64,000 nucleotides of DNA. Origin: Zygnema cylindricum (taxonomy: Eukaryota > Streptophyta > Zygnematophyceae > Zygnematales > Zygnemataceae). How positions within the stretch are numbered: the stretch's first letter is position 1; every line of letters begins with the position of its first letter. Positions 11,057 through 20,725 of the stretch are shown piece after piece. The translations under genes and the position numbers were made by a program. The stretch is taken from contig JBBHKE010001986.1 of NCBI GenBank assembly GCA_037447655.1, forward strand, positions 62,001 to 126,000, written 5' to 3'. The notes beneath the pieces are model-generated. The model had not been told where the DNA came from. It ran no database searches and worked only from the letters and a program-made list of their open reading frames with translations.

Positions 11057-11285
11057 TGTTATATTGGCACGTGAATGCCGGTTCAATACGGGGTAGAATG
11101 TGATATGTCACATTTGAACCCACCTAAAATAAATAGGTACGGACCCGCCAGGCTCTACATCGAGCTGGTGGCAAAGTGGTTAGTGCGCTAACAGCTCAAG
11201 TTAGATGTTCCACGTTCGAGCCCTGGCCGGCTCACTTTTCCCTAGTATGGGACATACTGAATCCTGGATTTCACGGAAATCAACA
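11057..11285 (+). repeat. TRIM LTR 1
   Basis: 229 bp, starts TGTT and ends AACA, with a tRNA-like cloverleaf at 11162-11234. About 85-90 percent alike to LTR 2 by eye. Confidence 0.88.
11162..11234 (+). tRNA. tRNA-like cloverleaf inside TRIM LTR 1
   Basis: 73 nt fold as a tRNA: acceptor GAGCTGG/CCGGCTC (7 pairs, one G-T), anticodon stem CTAAC/GTTAG (5 of 5), T stem 4 of 5, D stem 3 of 4, discriminator A. The A box is TGGCAAAGTGG and the B-box region GTTCGAGCC. The seven-base anticodon loop is AGCTCAA, which would place CTC at 34-36 but has G instead of U at 33. It may therefore not decode; no CCA is encoded. Best read as a Pol III-type tRNA-like module of the LTR rather than a host tRNA gene. 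Confidence 0.7.
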
Positions 11286-11298
11286 TGGTATCGGAGCC
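11286..11298 (+). other. Primer binding site of TRIM unit 1
   Basis: TGGTATCGGAGCC directly follows the LTR end. It differs by one base from the classical plant initiator tRNA-Met site. Confidence 0.85.
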
Positions 11299-11341
11299 AA
11301 AAGATTGCGGATGGTTTTACCGGGTTTCTCGTGAGGGGGGG

Positions 11342-11569
11342 TGTTTGATTGGCACGTGAATGCGAGTTCAATACGGGGTAGAATGTGATACGTCACACTT
11401 GAACCCGCCTAAAATAAATAGGTACGGACCCGCCAATCTCTACATCGAGCTGGTGGCACAGTGGTTAGTGCGCTGACAGCTCACGTCAGAGGTCCAAGGT
11501 TCAAGCCTTGGCCGGCTCACTTTTCCCTAGTATGGACATACTGAATCTCGGATTTCACGGAAATCAACA
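11342..11569 (+). repeat. TRIM LTR 2
   Basis: 228 bp, TGTTTGATTGG to AAATCAACA, preceded by a G-rich purine tract. It carries the best-folding tRNA-like module of the window. Confidence 0.88.
11447..11519 (+). tRNA. tRNA-like cloverleaf inside TRIM LTR 2 (all stems paired)
   Basis: Acceptor GAGCTGG/CCGGCTC, D stem GCAC/GTGC, anticodon stem CTGAC/GTCAG and T stem CAAGG/CTTGG are all complete; discriminator A. The A box TGGCACAGTGG matches the consensus. The B box is GGTTCAAGCCT. The loop AGCTCAC gives CTC in the anticodon position with G at 33. Compared with LTR 1 the anticodon stem shows a compensated change (A-T to G-C). Confidence 0.75.
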
Positions 11570-11582
11570 TGGTATCAGAGCC
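11570..11582 (+). other. Primer binding site of TRIM unit 2
   Basis: TGGTATCAGAGCC is an exact match to the usual plant primer site for full-length initiator tRNA-Met. Confidence 0.88.
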
Positions 11583-11636
11583 AGCGGGATTGCGTATGGT
11601 TTGACCGGCTTTCCCGTGAGGGGGGGTGTTGGATTT

Positions 11637-12000
11637 GAGTTTCGGATTCTATACTTTGTGACATCCCGTGTGCTCCTCTCACCCTCGGTCATCTTTGCAT
11701 GCTCCCTCCTCATTATCTCCTGTGACCGTGTCACCTGTGTGACTTCGTCCCTCATAGGCTTTGTCGGTCAAGATATAATGTGTCCTGTCTCTATGCCTAG
11801 ATCCTTAACAAACACTTTCTGATCCCTTGTTTGGTTTGGTTTGTTGTTGATGCAGCACTCGTGGGAGTCGACTTCGCCTCGTCAAGTGATGCGATCCTTG
11901 GACTCCTCCTTTCGCATGCCACTTTGGCCCTACATCTCCTCATCTTTTGATGTAGACGGTTAAACTCTCTAGTGCCACACTTTGTTGGGCCCATAACCAA
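11637..12000. other. Unassigned flank between TRIM array and foldback
   Basis: No supported coding frame. A frame at 11508-11822 (+) runs through the TRIM and has no motif. The continuation of the beta-helix gene was not found here. Confidence 0.4.
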
Positions 12001-12575
12001 TTAGTTTAGGACAATCACCGTATCGAGTTCGGCTGAAATCGCGTCCCAATGCCCGACTGGTGGACCTTGTCATTATTGTTGAAGAGAGGAGAGGATAGAT
12101 AGTAGATTAGAGGCAGGGTTAAACAACTTTGATTCAATGAATAAAATTGACAATATACAATTGACTTTAACCTCTAATAAATTATTATTTCTTAATTCTA
12201 ATGCTATCATCTCTATGTACAGAAGACTCAAATAATCTCACACAGACATTTACAACTTATGTACAAAGACTCAGAAATAATCGCAGATTGTTACACCTTA
12301 GAATTCATAGATTTCGATATGACATTATTTAGTCTTTCTGTAAATAAGATAGATCGTTAGATGAATTCAGCTTTGTTAAGATAAATTCGAAATTTTATCA
12401 TATTACATAATCGAATCAAAGCTGTCTAAACCTGCCTCTCTAATCTACCTACGTATGCCTTCTCCCTTCTATATTCTAACAACTGTGATTCTCTAAGGTC
12501 CACCCTAGTGGTGTATGTTTGGGACGCGACTACTTCAGCCTGAGGCCACGGGCTACGGTGATTGTCCTAAACTAA
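12001..12575. mobile_element. Foldback / long-TIR element, 575 bp
   Basis: The ends are perfect 22-bp inverted repeats: TTAGTTTAGGACAATCACCG plus TA at the left, and its reverse complement ending at 12575. Pairing resumes inward: GGCTGAA and GCGTCCCAA, then GGTGGACCTT, then an inner pair around GTAGATTAGAGGCAG (12100s) and its partner near 12440-12470. The middle is AT-rich and non-coding. No clear target duplication. Probably a non-autonomous DNA transposon. Confidence 0.8.
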
Positions 12576-12729
12576 TACCCACATGCCAGGATCACTCCAT
12601 TTTTTGTAAACTGCAACGGAATCCGTAATTAGAGTGCATGGAGATTTGTAAATTTCATCATCCGTCGGACTTCACAATGATACCAAAATTCCAAAAATTA
12701 AGGTTGGGATTTTGGAAGACAATAACTCT

Positions 12730-13040
12730 TCACGTGACCCATTTTGGGGCCTCTCTCTCTCTTTCCTCTCTCCCTCTCAATTTCCCCGGTACTCCCCTGT
12801 GTCTCTTTTTTTCCATCTCTTTCTCCTGTATTTCCTCTCTCTCTCTCAAATTTTTCTTCTCTTTCCTGTCTTGCAAAACTCCTTATACACTTCTTTCTTT
12901 ACCCCCTCCTCCTCTTTCCTTCTTCTTCTCTTTCTTCCCTCTCTCAATGTCCTTCTCCTTCTCTTTCTTCACTCTTTCAAGCTCCTCTCCTTCTCTCTAC
13001 CTCTCATCTTCTCCTATTTTTTCTTTCTGCAAAGATGTCT
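12730..13040. repeat. CT-rich low-complexity tract
   Basis: Long stretches of C and T on the plus strand create several open frames of up to 271 codons made of Ser, Leu and Phe. I do not accept these as genes. Confidence 0.85.
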
Positions 13041-13105
13041 GCACCTTGGTTTCGTTCTTCAAAGATGTCACCTTGGTTTCGTTCTTCGCTGCAGCTCCCT
13101 CTCTT

Positions 13106-13447
13106 TTATGCGCTGTAACCTTCGGCACCGACATTGGAGAGATCGCACGTGCCAATATTTTGGTTCTGAATTTCGCGCCAGATGGGCTCCGCCGACCACT
13201 TTTCAATTCGCGGCGGGTGCTTCCACCGACATTTTCGCTGCATTATTCGCATATGTCCGAATGGCCATTCGCCTCGTCGCCTCGAAAACTTAACGCACGC
13301 GTCAGCATTTTTCCCCCGAGCGCAAAACTGTCGGCCAATAGAATCACATTGTTCCGTATCGCTGTCATTATTGCACGCGACAGAGAAACCGAAGGGATAT
13401 CCGTACAGTGGACATTCGCCGTAAAGGGCTTCGCCCATTGGGCCCAA
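13106..13447 (-). other. Possible Cys-rich coding exon (low confidence)
   Basis: One minus-strand frame is open for 113 codons and looks protein-like: GECPLYGYPFGFSVACNNDS, then CDSIGRQFCARGKNADACVK. It lies upstream of the beta-helix gene in the right orientation and could be a displaced 5' exon. I see no convincing splice sites, and a second minus frame is also open, so chance cannot be excluded. Confidence 0.22.
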
Positions 13448-13979
13448 AAGTGACTCATGTCACAGTCCATTTTCACAGCGGGATGGCCTGAGAAATGAAA
13501 TATCATTTTTTTACATAATGTGCGATGGAAAAACCATCAAAGTATGGTACGGATTTTATGAGTGTCCTTTTCCGTGTCGACGCCGCTCACTTTTCCGTGA
13601 CGACGCCGGTGTTGTACTCTTTTCTTGTTATTTTGTACGAAACAAAAGCAGTTTTCCTAAGGTCGGACACATTTCATGCCTTACAATAAGGCCGGACTTC
13701 CATCAGCGAAAAAATGGGGTTGTTTACTGAGGGACGTAACGTTTTTAACAAGTCCGTACTTTTTTTTTAGGAAAAACATCTTTACGGATGAATCTACAAC
13801 GTTGTAGGCGTAAAACTTGACCGTCGGATGCATTAATCTTTATAACCGAGACGCCACGTCGCTAACCTTAGAGCATAGCTGTCCCGTGCGTAAAATAAGC
13901 ACGAAACGAATGCGCGAATACTACGCACGATACGCATTTAACGAAGAAAATAATGTTATAAAATGCGTACCTGACTGTG

Positions 13980-14500
13980 TACCAGTACATTTTCGTACAT
14001 TTCCTGACAATATTTGTACATTTTCGCACATTTTAGGGTTATTTAAGGGATTTTTAGGGAATTAGAGTACATTTCCATAGATTCCGTATGTTTGAGTATA
14101 ATTGCCCCACACTTTTCATACATGTACTTACATCGTCCGTATTTTCCGTATCTTTTAGGGTTATATTTTTTAGGGTTGTAGGGTACATTTTAGTACATTC
14201 TCATATATTTCAGTACAGCTACGCTACACTTTTCGTACAGTGGTTGTACATTTTTGTACATATCAGGGTAATTAAAGGGGGGATTTTAGGGTTTCTACTT
14301 TCTAGGGTACATCGCCGTACTTTCCTTTATATTTAAGTACGGATGTCGACTATTTGCCGTACCATTAGGTTATGTAGGATACACTTTTCGTACACTGCCG
14401 TACATTTCTGCTAGTTTTCCGTACATTTTAAGATTTTTAAGGATTTTCTATTGATTATGCTTTCCGTACTTTTTGTACATGTTTGTACAGCTAAAACTAA
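13980..14500. repeat. Degenerate GTACATTTT / TTTAGGG-rich stretch
   Basis: GTACATTT-like words recur about every 20-60 bases and are interspersed with TTTAGGGTT words resembling the plant telomere motif. No gene is apparent between 13500 and 15200. Confidence 0.5.
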
Positions 14501-14849
14501 ACGAATTTTACGAAAAATATAGAAGTCGCGAATACTACGTAGTTTTCGGGAAAAAGTCAAAATCCGTAGGAATAGGACAACTAGGCCTTAGAGTGTGTGG
14601 CGAATGTCTTCAACGAGGACAACTTGCACACATTGTACGTGTGAAATTGGGCCGCGTGGATTAGTGAAAAATAGTCTACGATGAGCGCGCGATTATTTGC
14701 GTACACGTCGCATGTGCCATGTGCCTTCCAGGGTGGATGCGATTCAAGGAAATTATCCCATCACACTCCCACCATCAAAGCTTGCCGCCGCCTTTTTGTC
14801 GTTGCGTTTCTAAATTTTGGGTAGTACATTATGATGCATTCCGTACGCT

Positions 14850-15010
14850 TCATTAATTACCTCCGCTGGTACCACTTGTACGCGTCATTAATTATCTCCG
14901 CTGGTACAAATATTGCCTCCGCTGTTAGAGATAATACCTCCGGTTGTACACGTCGTTAATTACCTCCGGTGGTACAGATATTACCTCTGGTGGTAAAAAT
15001 ATTGCTTCAG
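14850..15010. repeat. Degenerate tandem repeat, about 30-bp unit
   Basis: Five or six units of the form TTAATTACCTCCGCTGGTAC, each followed by an AAATATT-type spacer, repeat with substitutions. Confidence 0.7.
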
Positions 15011-15199
15011 ACTTTGCTTTGGCCGACGTGGTACAACCAGAATGAGCCACGCAAATAAAATGTGGTTTACTGACGCGACATAATAGAAGACATGGCCAAT
15101 TGGCCATGATGGAAGACACCGCCATCAGTAAATGTATCCGTACATTTACTGAAACCACTAACGGAATTTCGGCTTAACGGTGGCGTTCCGCTGGTAAAT

Positions 15200-15780
15200 T
15201 CTACAATTGTACGGCCAGCTCTACCCTCTGTTATATTCTACACGATGTTCCATTAGCGTATAGCCTGTAAACCACGTGTTCTAAATTGACTGGTACCTAT
15301 CGAATTTTACAAATCATTAAAAATGTCTTTCACTCCTACCACTCTTAACTTCAAATCTTCATTTGCTTACCGTGTACATGTGTACCAAGTCATAATACGA
15401 CAAAACATTTTTGAAATTATTTATAGCCTAACGTAAGTCTTTTTCCAAAAATAGTGTGCGGAAGAGAAATAGCGTGACTAAAGAGCGTTTCTAGAAATAG
15501 CGGGACGAAAGAGCGTTACGAGATTACTCTTGTATTATTGTTTGCATTTTGAAAAGTGCATATCATGTGGAAATTTTGGGAATATCGTTGGTAGTCCATC
15601 GTGACACTTAGCTTAATCATCTAATGTGTCGCAACACAAAATTGACGAGGCGGTTTGTCAACAACAATAAAAGTTGGAGCGAATGCATCGCGAATGAATA
15701 CCCGACAGTCATTGTTAACTCCCAGCCAAGGTCGCAAAAATCAAAATTACAGATACACGAAACCGACAAAAAAAAAATCT
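15200..15780. repeat. Dispersed repeat R, copy 1
   Basis: Shares ordered blocks with 24130-24830, 25560-25910 and 25925-26569: GATGTTCCATTA, then AACCACGTGTT, then AACTTCAAATCTTCATTTGC, then ACATCATGTG-like and GTGACACTTAGCTTAATC. Non-coding. Confidence 0.75.
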
Positions 15781-15983
15781 TAACACCCGAAACCCGGCCG
15801 GATTATGTCACGCTTCTAAATTGTTACCCGTTAACCAGCACGCGATTACGAAAAAAAAAAGTTAACCGAAACTAGATTTCCCCGTGACTACCCGTACCCG
15901 CCCGTACCCTAATAAGCACAAAATTACACCGCTCATTGTCATTACCGTTAAAAATTTATTGATGTTGATGCGACATTATAACT

Positions 15984-16746
15984 TGTTAGGATTATTGGGA
16001 AATTCAGCGGATCAACCGAAATCATGTTTTGGTTGGATGTGGAGAATTGGTCGTCCGCGGTTTTGTTAATGTTTTGGTTCGCCTAGCGCGATTCGATTTT
16101 GAGTATGGTTTCGCGATTTGAATCGGAGTACCTTTGGTTGATCAATGTACGGCAGCTCAGTACCAGCCGATACATATATTATTTATGTGTGTGGTGGTTC
16201 AGTTTGGTTTCATTTGTTTTGTATTATATAGAAAGGTGACTATGATATTTAGTGCGCTATACGTGTCTAGTGCGTTTTAGTGCCCGTCACTTTGTTTCGG
16301 CCCTTGAATGTCTTTTTAGACGCACGTCCGCATTTGGACTTCGGCGCCCTCGTCTGCTTTCAGTTAGTGGAGTAAGTGGTCATTAGTAGAGTAAGTGGTC
16401 ACTAATTCCCGGTGTTAAGAAGGTATATTAGGGTGTGTTATTATCACTTTTGTATCACTTTTGTATGCAGTCTTGGGAGATGGATCATGCAGTCTGTGTA
16501 GAGATGCATCATGTGTTAAGGAGTGACACATTAAGATGTAGAGAGAGAAGAAGATTTAAGGAGGGAAGAACTGTAAAGAGAGAGGTTGAATGAGAAATCT
16601 TCAACTTAACATATTGATATTTGGCCGATATGTTTTATTGTGAGCTGCAAGTGTTATTTGTTTGTGAGAATGTTTATTTCAGCTTTCTCTGTGATATTGA
16701 TATTTGTATTTGAGCATCTCTGTGAGCAATTTATTGATTTTTAACA
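15984..16746 (+). repeat. Left LTR of the non-coding element
   Basis: 763 bp. It carries short tandem duplications absent from its partner: GTGGAGTAAGTGGTC-type at about 16364-16401 and ATCACTTTTGT at about 16442-16464. Confidence 0.85.
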
Positions 16747-16748
16747 AG

Positions 16749-16760
16749 TGGAATCGGAGC
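16749..16760 (+). other. Primer binding site (decayed)
   Basis: TGGAATCGGAGC lies two bases after the LTR end and matches ten of twelve bases of the initiator tRNA-Met site. Confidence 0.65.
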
Positions 16761-16774
16761 AGGTGGTATCGAAG

Positions 16775-17002
16775 TGTTGATTTCCAAGAAATCCGGGATT
16801 CGACATGTGCCCACACTTGGGAAAATTTAGCCGGCCAAGGTCCGAACCTGGGACCTTTCACTTCAGCTGCGAACGCACTACCACTGTGCCACCAGCTCCA
16901 TGTAGAGACTTGCGGGTCCGTACCCATATATTACTGGCGGCTTGACTATGGATATTCCATATTCTACCCCGTATTGGACCGGCTTCACGTGCCAATCCAA
17001 CA
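16775..17002 (-). mobile_element. Solo TRIM LTR
   Basis: 228 bp, in minus sense from TGTTGGATTGGCACGTG to AAATCAACA, clearly the same family as 11057-11569. Flanks CGAAG (16770-16774) and CGGAG (17003-17007) match in four of five bases, consistent with an aged target duplication and LTR-LTR recombination. It lies just inside the larger element, after its primer site. Confidence 0.85.
16827..16898 (-). tRNA. tRNA-like cloverleaf inside the solo TRIM LTR
   Basis: Acceptor GAGCTGG/CCGGCTA (6 of 7), D stem GCAC/GTGC, anticodon stem TTCGC/GTGAA (all pairs, one G-T), T stem CCAGG/CTTGG (one G-T), discriminator A. The loop AGCTGAA again has G at position 33. The anticodon stem differs from both other copies yet still pairs. 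Confidence 0.68.
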
Positions 17003-18502
17003 CGGAGCAGCAGTTCTTAGTTTGAGAATAAGATGCTCCAGTTTGAGTGTTAAAATCAGTCAAGGAGTACTTGCAATGGAAAGGAAGACTGAGTACTGTT
17101 TCGGAGGTTTTGTGCTTCAATGTTCCCTTCCACCGTATCCTTCAATTTTGGGAAGAATCGCAAATCGGATGGTCGTCTCATAAAATTCCGTGGATGAATT
17201 GTCAAATTTAACGAGAAAGAGATAGAGAAAAAAGAAAACGAAGAGAAGAAATCAAATTATTGCTTCTGTTTTGAAAGGAAAAAAATGAAGAGATTGAGAT
17301 TGAGATGATAATGTAGGGGATGATTGTGCGAAGGAGGAGAAAGAGTAGGAGAAATTGTCACTAAATTTGGAGGAGGACAGTGACGATAATATGAAGAAAA
17401 AAAATCCTCATTTTCGGTCAGCCAGGCCAACGATTTCGTAAATGTTATTTTTCCCGAAATGCCTTTGTGTGTGCCTTGGGAGAGTGGATTTGATTCGACA
17501 CGGCAAGTAACTTCGAGGTTCAGCCGCGGAAAATTCGAGTTCTGAAGAAGAGGTGGAAGTGTGAAATGGAAATTTTTGAGTTCGGAGGATGGCGAGGTGA
17601 AGTGTTGCAGTGAAGAGGGAGTAAAGAGGCGTCCGTGAGTAAAGAGAAGAAGTGAAACCAAGAAACGGAAACAAAGAGAAATATTATGTACAGTTGAACT
17701 TTACGATTCACTTGTACGGAAAGTGAATTTGTTCACGTTTAGTACGGGTGTTTGATATGGTGTTTCGTTTGGGTTGATGAACTGGTACAGTATCGTGTGT
17801 ATATGGAGTTCCAGTTCTTTTTTACGTGAATTTTGACAAAAAAGAAGAGATGTTCCGTGTTGGAACGCTGCCGGTTTTCTGCCGGCTGTTTCGGTCGTTT
17901 TTTGACATTGTCAAACGCCGAACTTATGTGTGGCAGTTATGTTACTTTTGGCACTCTGTTGGTACCTCTTTTGGTGAGGAATTTTGGCATGAATTTGGAA
18001 GTACGCCATAATTGTTCGAATGTTACAGTCAAGCCTGAATTGGTGCAGCGGTTACCAAAATCTCTATGTGGATTAGTCAAATCGTTGCGGAGTAACGTTA
18101 GTTGCCACTGGAGTTACAATTAATTCTGATTTGATGTGACGGTTGAAAGTCCGAGAGAAGATCATTTAAGGCCTCCTAAAATAGATTGTGATTACATGAA
18201 TCGTTGTAGATTGATGAAGACGCCGTGAAAATTTGTATTAACAAAATCTATTCGGGCGTATCTGCGATGGAGGAGTATTCGTTTTGTACAGGGCATCAAT
18301 CGAATGCCTCATGTACTTCGGAGAAAAAACAATGCCGGATATTACGACGACCGATTTTGGACGTCGAAATACATCGTCAGACAAAGAGGAGTTTTTGTGT
18401 GACGGCCAAGCAATATTTCCGTATCTTTTTGGTACGATGGAATTGTGACTCGTTTTCGGTATGGTACCGATTCATTGGAGATTATGACACGGATTGGGGC
18501 GG
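17003..18502. other. Internal non-coding part of the LTR element
   Basis: Only short frames, none with a retroelement motif. A minus frame at 17520-17711 begins with a signal-peptide-like stretch (MNRKVQLYIIFLFVSVSW), but I see no supporting structure. Confidence 0.4.
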
Positions 18503-18504
18503 TA

Positions 18505-19120
18505 CACCGCGAATCGTAATTAGAGTAAATTACTCTAATTCGGTCGCTCGAAATTTCGACTCTATCACATCAAATAGAGTAATCGATTCTAATTTTTTTA
18601 TTATTCTAATTTAGGTGAGGCTTAATTAGCGTAAAAAATTCTATATAGGCTATTTTTAAATAGTGTGGAGTACGGACGACGTCTGACCGTGCAAAATTGT
18701 ACTTTTATAAGTAAAAAGGTACAAATAATGATTTAATAGAATCACACTCGCACGTGAAATCGCACTAAACAAAAAAATCAATCACATCAGAAAAAAGCCG
18801 TTCGCATAACTCTCGTCCGTCGACAGCATCGTCGTCAGTGTGAACATTAACTGACATTCAATGCGACAAATATTATTAGCGTCATAATGACGTCAATATA
18901 TACCGGACTGACACATTTTGTTTGTCTACGTAATTTAGTGTTCATAATTATCGCGCACATAATTATCACCGACATAACCCAATATAGAATAACTAAATAA
19001 ATTAGAGTAAACTTCGTAGTTGAAAAAGCTCTATCACATAAATTAGCGTCAATTACTCTAATTGTTTTTTTTGGTTTTTATACTCTAATTTTTTCATTAC
19101 TCTAATTACGATTCGCGGTG
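18505..19120. mobile_element. TA-flanked MITE, copy 1 (616 bp)
   Basis: 24-bp inverted ends (CACCGCGAATCGTAATTAGA plus GTAA) flanked by TA on both sides (18503-18504 and 19121-19122). Shares the internal block CTGACCGTGCAAAATTGTAC with the copy at 32980-33452. TA duplication suggests mobilisation by a Tc1/mariner-type transposase. Confidence 0.88.
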
Positions 19121-19524
19121 TAGTTTCACTTCTTGAAAATTGACGAGCGCTTACGTGTTCATTTATTTTTTGGAGGCACCACAAATTGGAGGTTACATTT
19201 GCATACTTTTGACCTCTGCTGGAACAAACTTGGTGCGTGCCCATGTGGCGTTGGCGTGAATATGTACACCATCGTGTTACAATTTGAAGTGCTTTATAAG
19301 CGACGACAGTTGGGGGAGAAAATCGGGAATTACGCTTGCCGTGATTCTCTCGGTAAAAAAAGGATAATAAAGAAACTGATTCTATTTGTGTACGGCTAAC
19401 TTGGACGTTGGAGTGTTACATCTTTCTGTCCGCATTTATATTCGATCTTGTAATTTTGGACGGTGACATGTTTAAAAGGGGGCGGCTGAAATCGGTGTGG
19501 TACCATTCCACCGCTTCTCCCAAT

Positions 19525-19534
19525 AAGAGGGGGA
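19525..19534 (+). other. Polypurine tract of the LTR element
   Basis: AAGAGGGGGA lies one base before the right LTR and is the expected second-strand primer. Confidence 0.75.
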
Positions 19535-19535
19535 T

Positions 19536-20725
19536 TGTTAGGATTATTGGGAAAATCGGTGGATAAACCGAAATCATGTTTTGGTTGGATGTGGAGAATT
19601 GGTTGTCCGCGGGTTTGTTAATGTTTTGGTTCGCGTGGCGCGATTCTATTTTGAGTATGGTTTCGCGATTTGAATCGGAGTACCTTTGGTTTGTTCAATG
19701 TACGGCGGTTCAGTACCAGCCAATACATAGATTGTTTATGTGTGTGATGGTTCAGTTTGATTCATAGTTCAAAATTAGGTGACCGTACGCCCATACAATA
19801 TGCCTATTGTATGCAAAACATACAATATGGCCTTAAGACCCATATTGTATTGGCCGCAAAATGAAATAAAATAGTAACAGGGTTGAGGTGCACATGGATC
19901 GATAGAGAATTAAACGTCATGTCTAAATTTGAAAAAAAAATCGGACAAAAAAATCATTTTCTGTGAGTTTTGAGCAACTTTTCATTTAAACCGCCAGATT
20001 TGGACGATGTAACGGTCGTTGGTGAAAAAAACGATCTAAGATGATCACATGAAAAGCCCATAACACAACTTACGATAGGACTATCGTCAGATTTGGACGA
20101 TCGGACGGTCGCTGATGAAAGTAGCGATCTAAGAAGATCATATGGAAAGCCCGTAACACAACTTACGTTAAAGGCGGCCTACAAAAGGCCTACCAAAAAA
20201 CGCCTACATTTGAACTATGGTTTGGTTTCATTTGTTTTGTATTATTTGGAATGGTAACTATGATATTTAGTGCGCTGTACGTGTCTAGTGCGTTATAGCG
20301 CGCATCACTTTGTTTCGGTGCTTGAATGTCTTTTTAGGCGCACTTCCGCATGTGGACTTCGGCGCCCTCGTCTGTTTTCAGTTAGTGGAGTAAGTGGTCA
20401 GTAATTGTCGGTGTTAAGAAGGTATATTAGCCTGTGTTACTATCAATTTTGTATGCAGTCTAGGGAGATGCATCATGCAATCTGTGTAGAGATGCATCAT
20501 GTGTTAAGGAGAAAGATGTAGAGAGAGAAGAAGATTTAAGGAGGGAAAAACTGTGAAGGAGACAGGTTGTATGAGAAATCTTCGGCTTAATATACTGATA
20601 TTTGGCTGATATGTTCTATTTTGAGCCGTGAGTGTTTTATGTGGAATATGTTTGTTTAAGTTTCCGCTGTGAGATTTGATTTATCATGTGTGAGCATCTC
20701 TGTAGGCACTTGACGATTTTTAACA
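19536..20725 (+). repeat. Right LTR of the non-coding element, interrupted by a MITE
   Basis: About 725 bp of LTR once the inserted 457-bp MITE and its 8-bp duplication are set aside. Starts TGTTAGGATTATTGGG, ends ATTTTTAACA. Confidence 0.85.
19763..20219. mobile_element. hAT-like MITE (457 bp)
   Basis: Inverted ends CATAGTTCAAA...TTTGAACTATG and flanking 8-bp duplication GTTTGATT/GTTTGGTT (one mismatch). The left LTR of the host element has the uninterrupted site, which confirms both boundaries. The interior has an imperfect tandem pair of about 95-bp units around CAGATTTGGACGAT. No coding capacity. Confidence 0.9.

Larger units (their letters stand above)
11057..11636 (+). mobile_element. 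Tandem TRIM array: LTR-internal-LTR-internal
   Basis: Two LTR copies (11057-11285 and 11342-11569) start TGTT and end ATCAACA. Each is followed at once by a primer site, TGGTATCGGAGCC (11286) and TGGTATCAGAGCC (11570), complementary to the 3' end of initiator tRNA-Met. The internal regions are only about 56 bases and end in a purine tract GTGAGGGGGG. A third LTR starts at 11627 (TGTTGGATT) but diverges within ten bases. There is no coding sequence. These are the features of terminal-repeat retrotransposons in miniature. The array sits in exon 1 of the beta-helix gene; CCCAC at 11052-11056 is the left flank, and no matching right flank remains. Confidence 0.88.
15984..20725 (+). mobile_element. 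Non-autonomous LTR retrotransposon, non-coding internal region
   Basis: Two related LTRs (15984-16746 and 19536-20725) start TGTTAGG and end TTTTTAACA, with TGTTA/TAACA inverted ends. A primer-site-like TGGAATCGGAGC follows the left LTR and the purine tract AAGAGGGGGA precedes the right one. The 2.8-kb internal region has no gag or pol motif, so the element needed enzymes from elsewhere. It hosts a solo TRIM LTR and a TA-flanked MITE; the right LTR hosts another MITE. Flanks TAACT and TAATG match in only three of five bases. Orientation follows primer site and purine tract. Confidence 0.82.

Noticed and set aside
11162-11234. A functional host tRNA-Glu gene (anticodon CTC)
   Set aside because: Lacks U33, sits within an LTR present in several copies, and the third copy has CTG at the same position.
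12638-13453. 271-codon plus-strand frame
   Set aside because: Its first half is CT-rich low complexity (Ser/Leu/Phe), two other frames are equally open, and there is no domain.
17257-17711. Signal-peptide-like minus frames as a secreted protein gene
   Set aside because: Inside a non-coding LTR element, several frames equally open, no splice or homology support.
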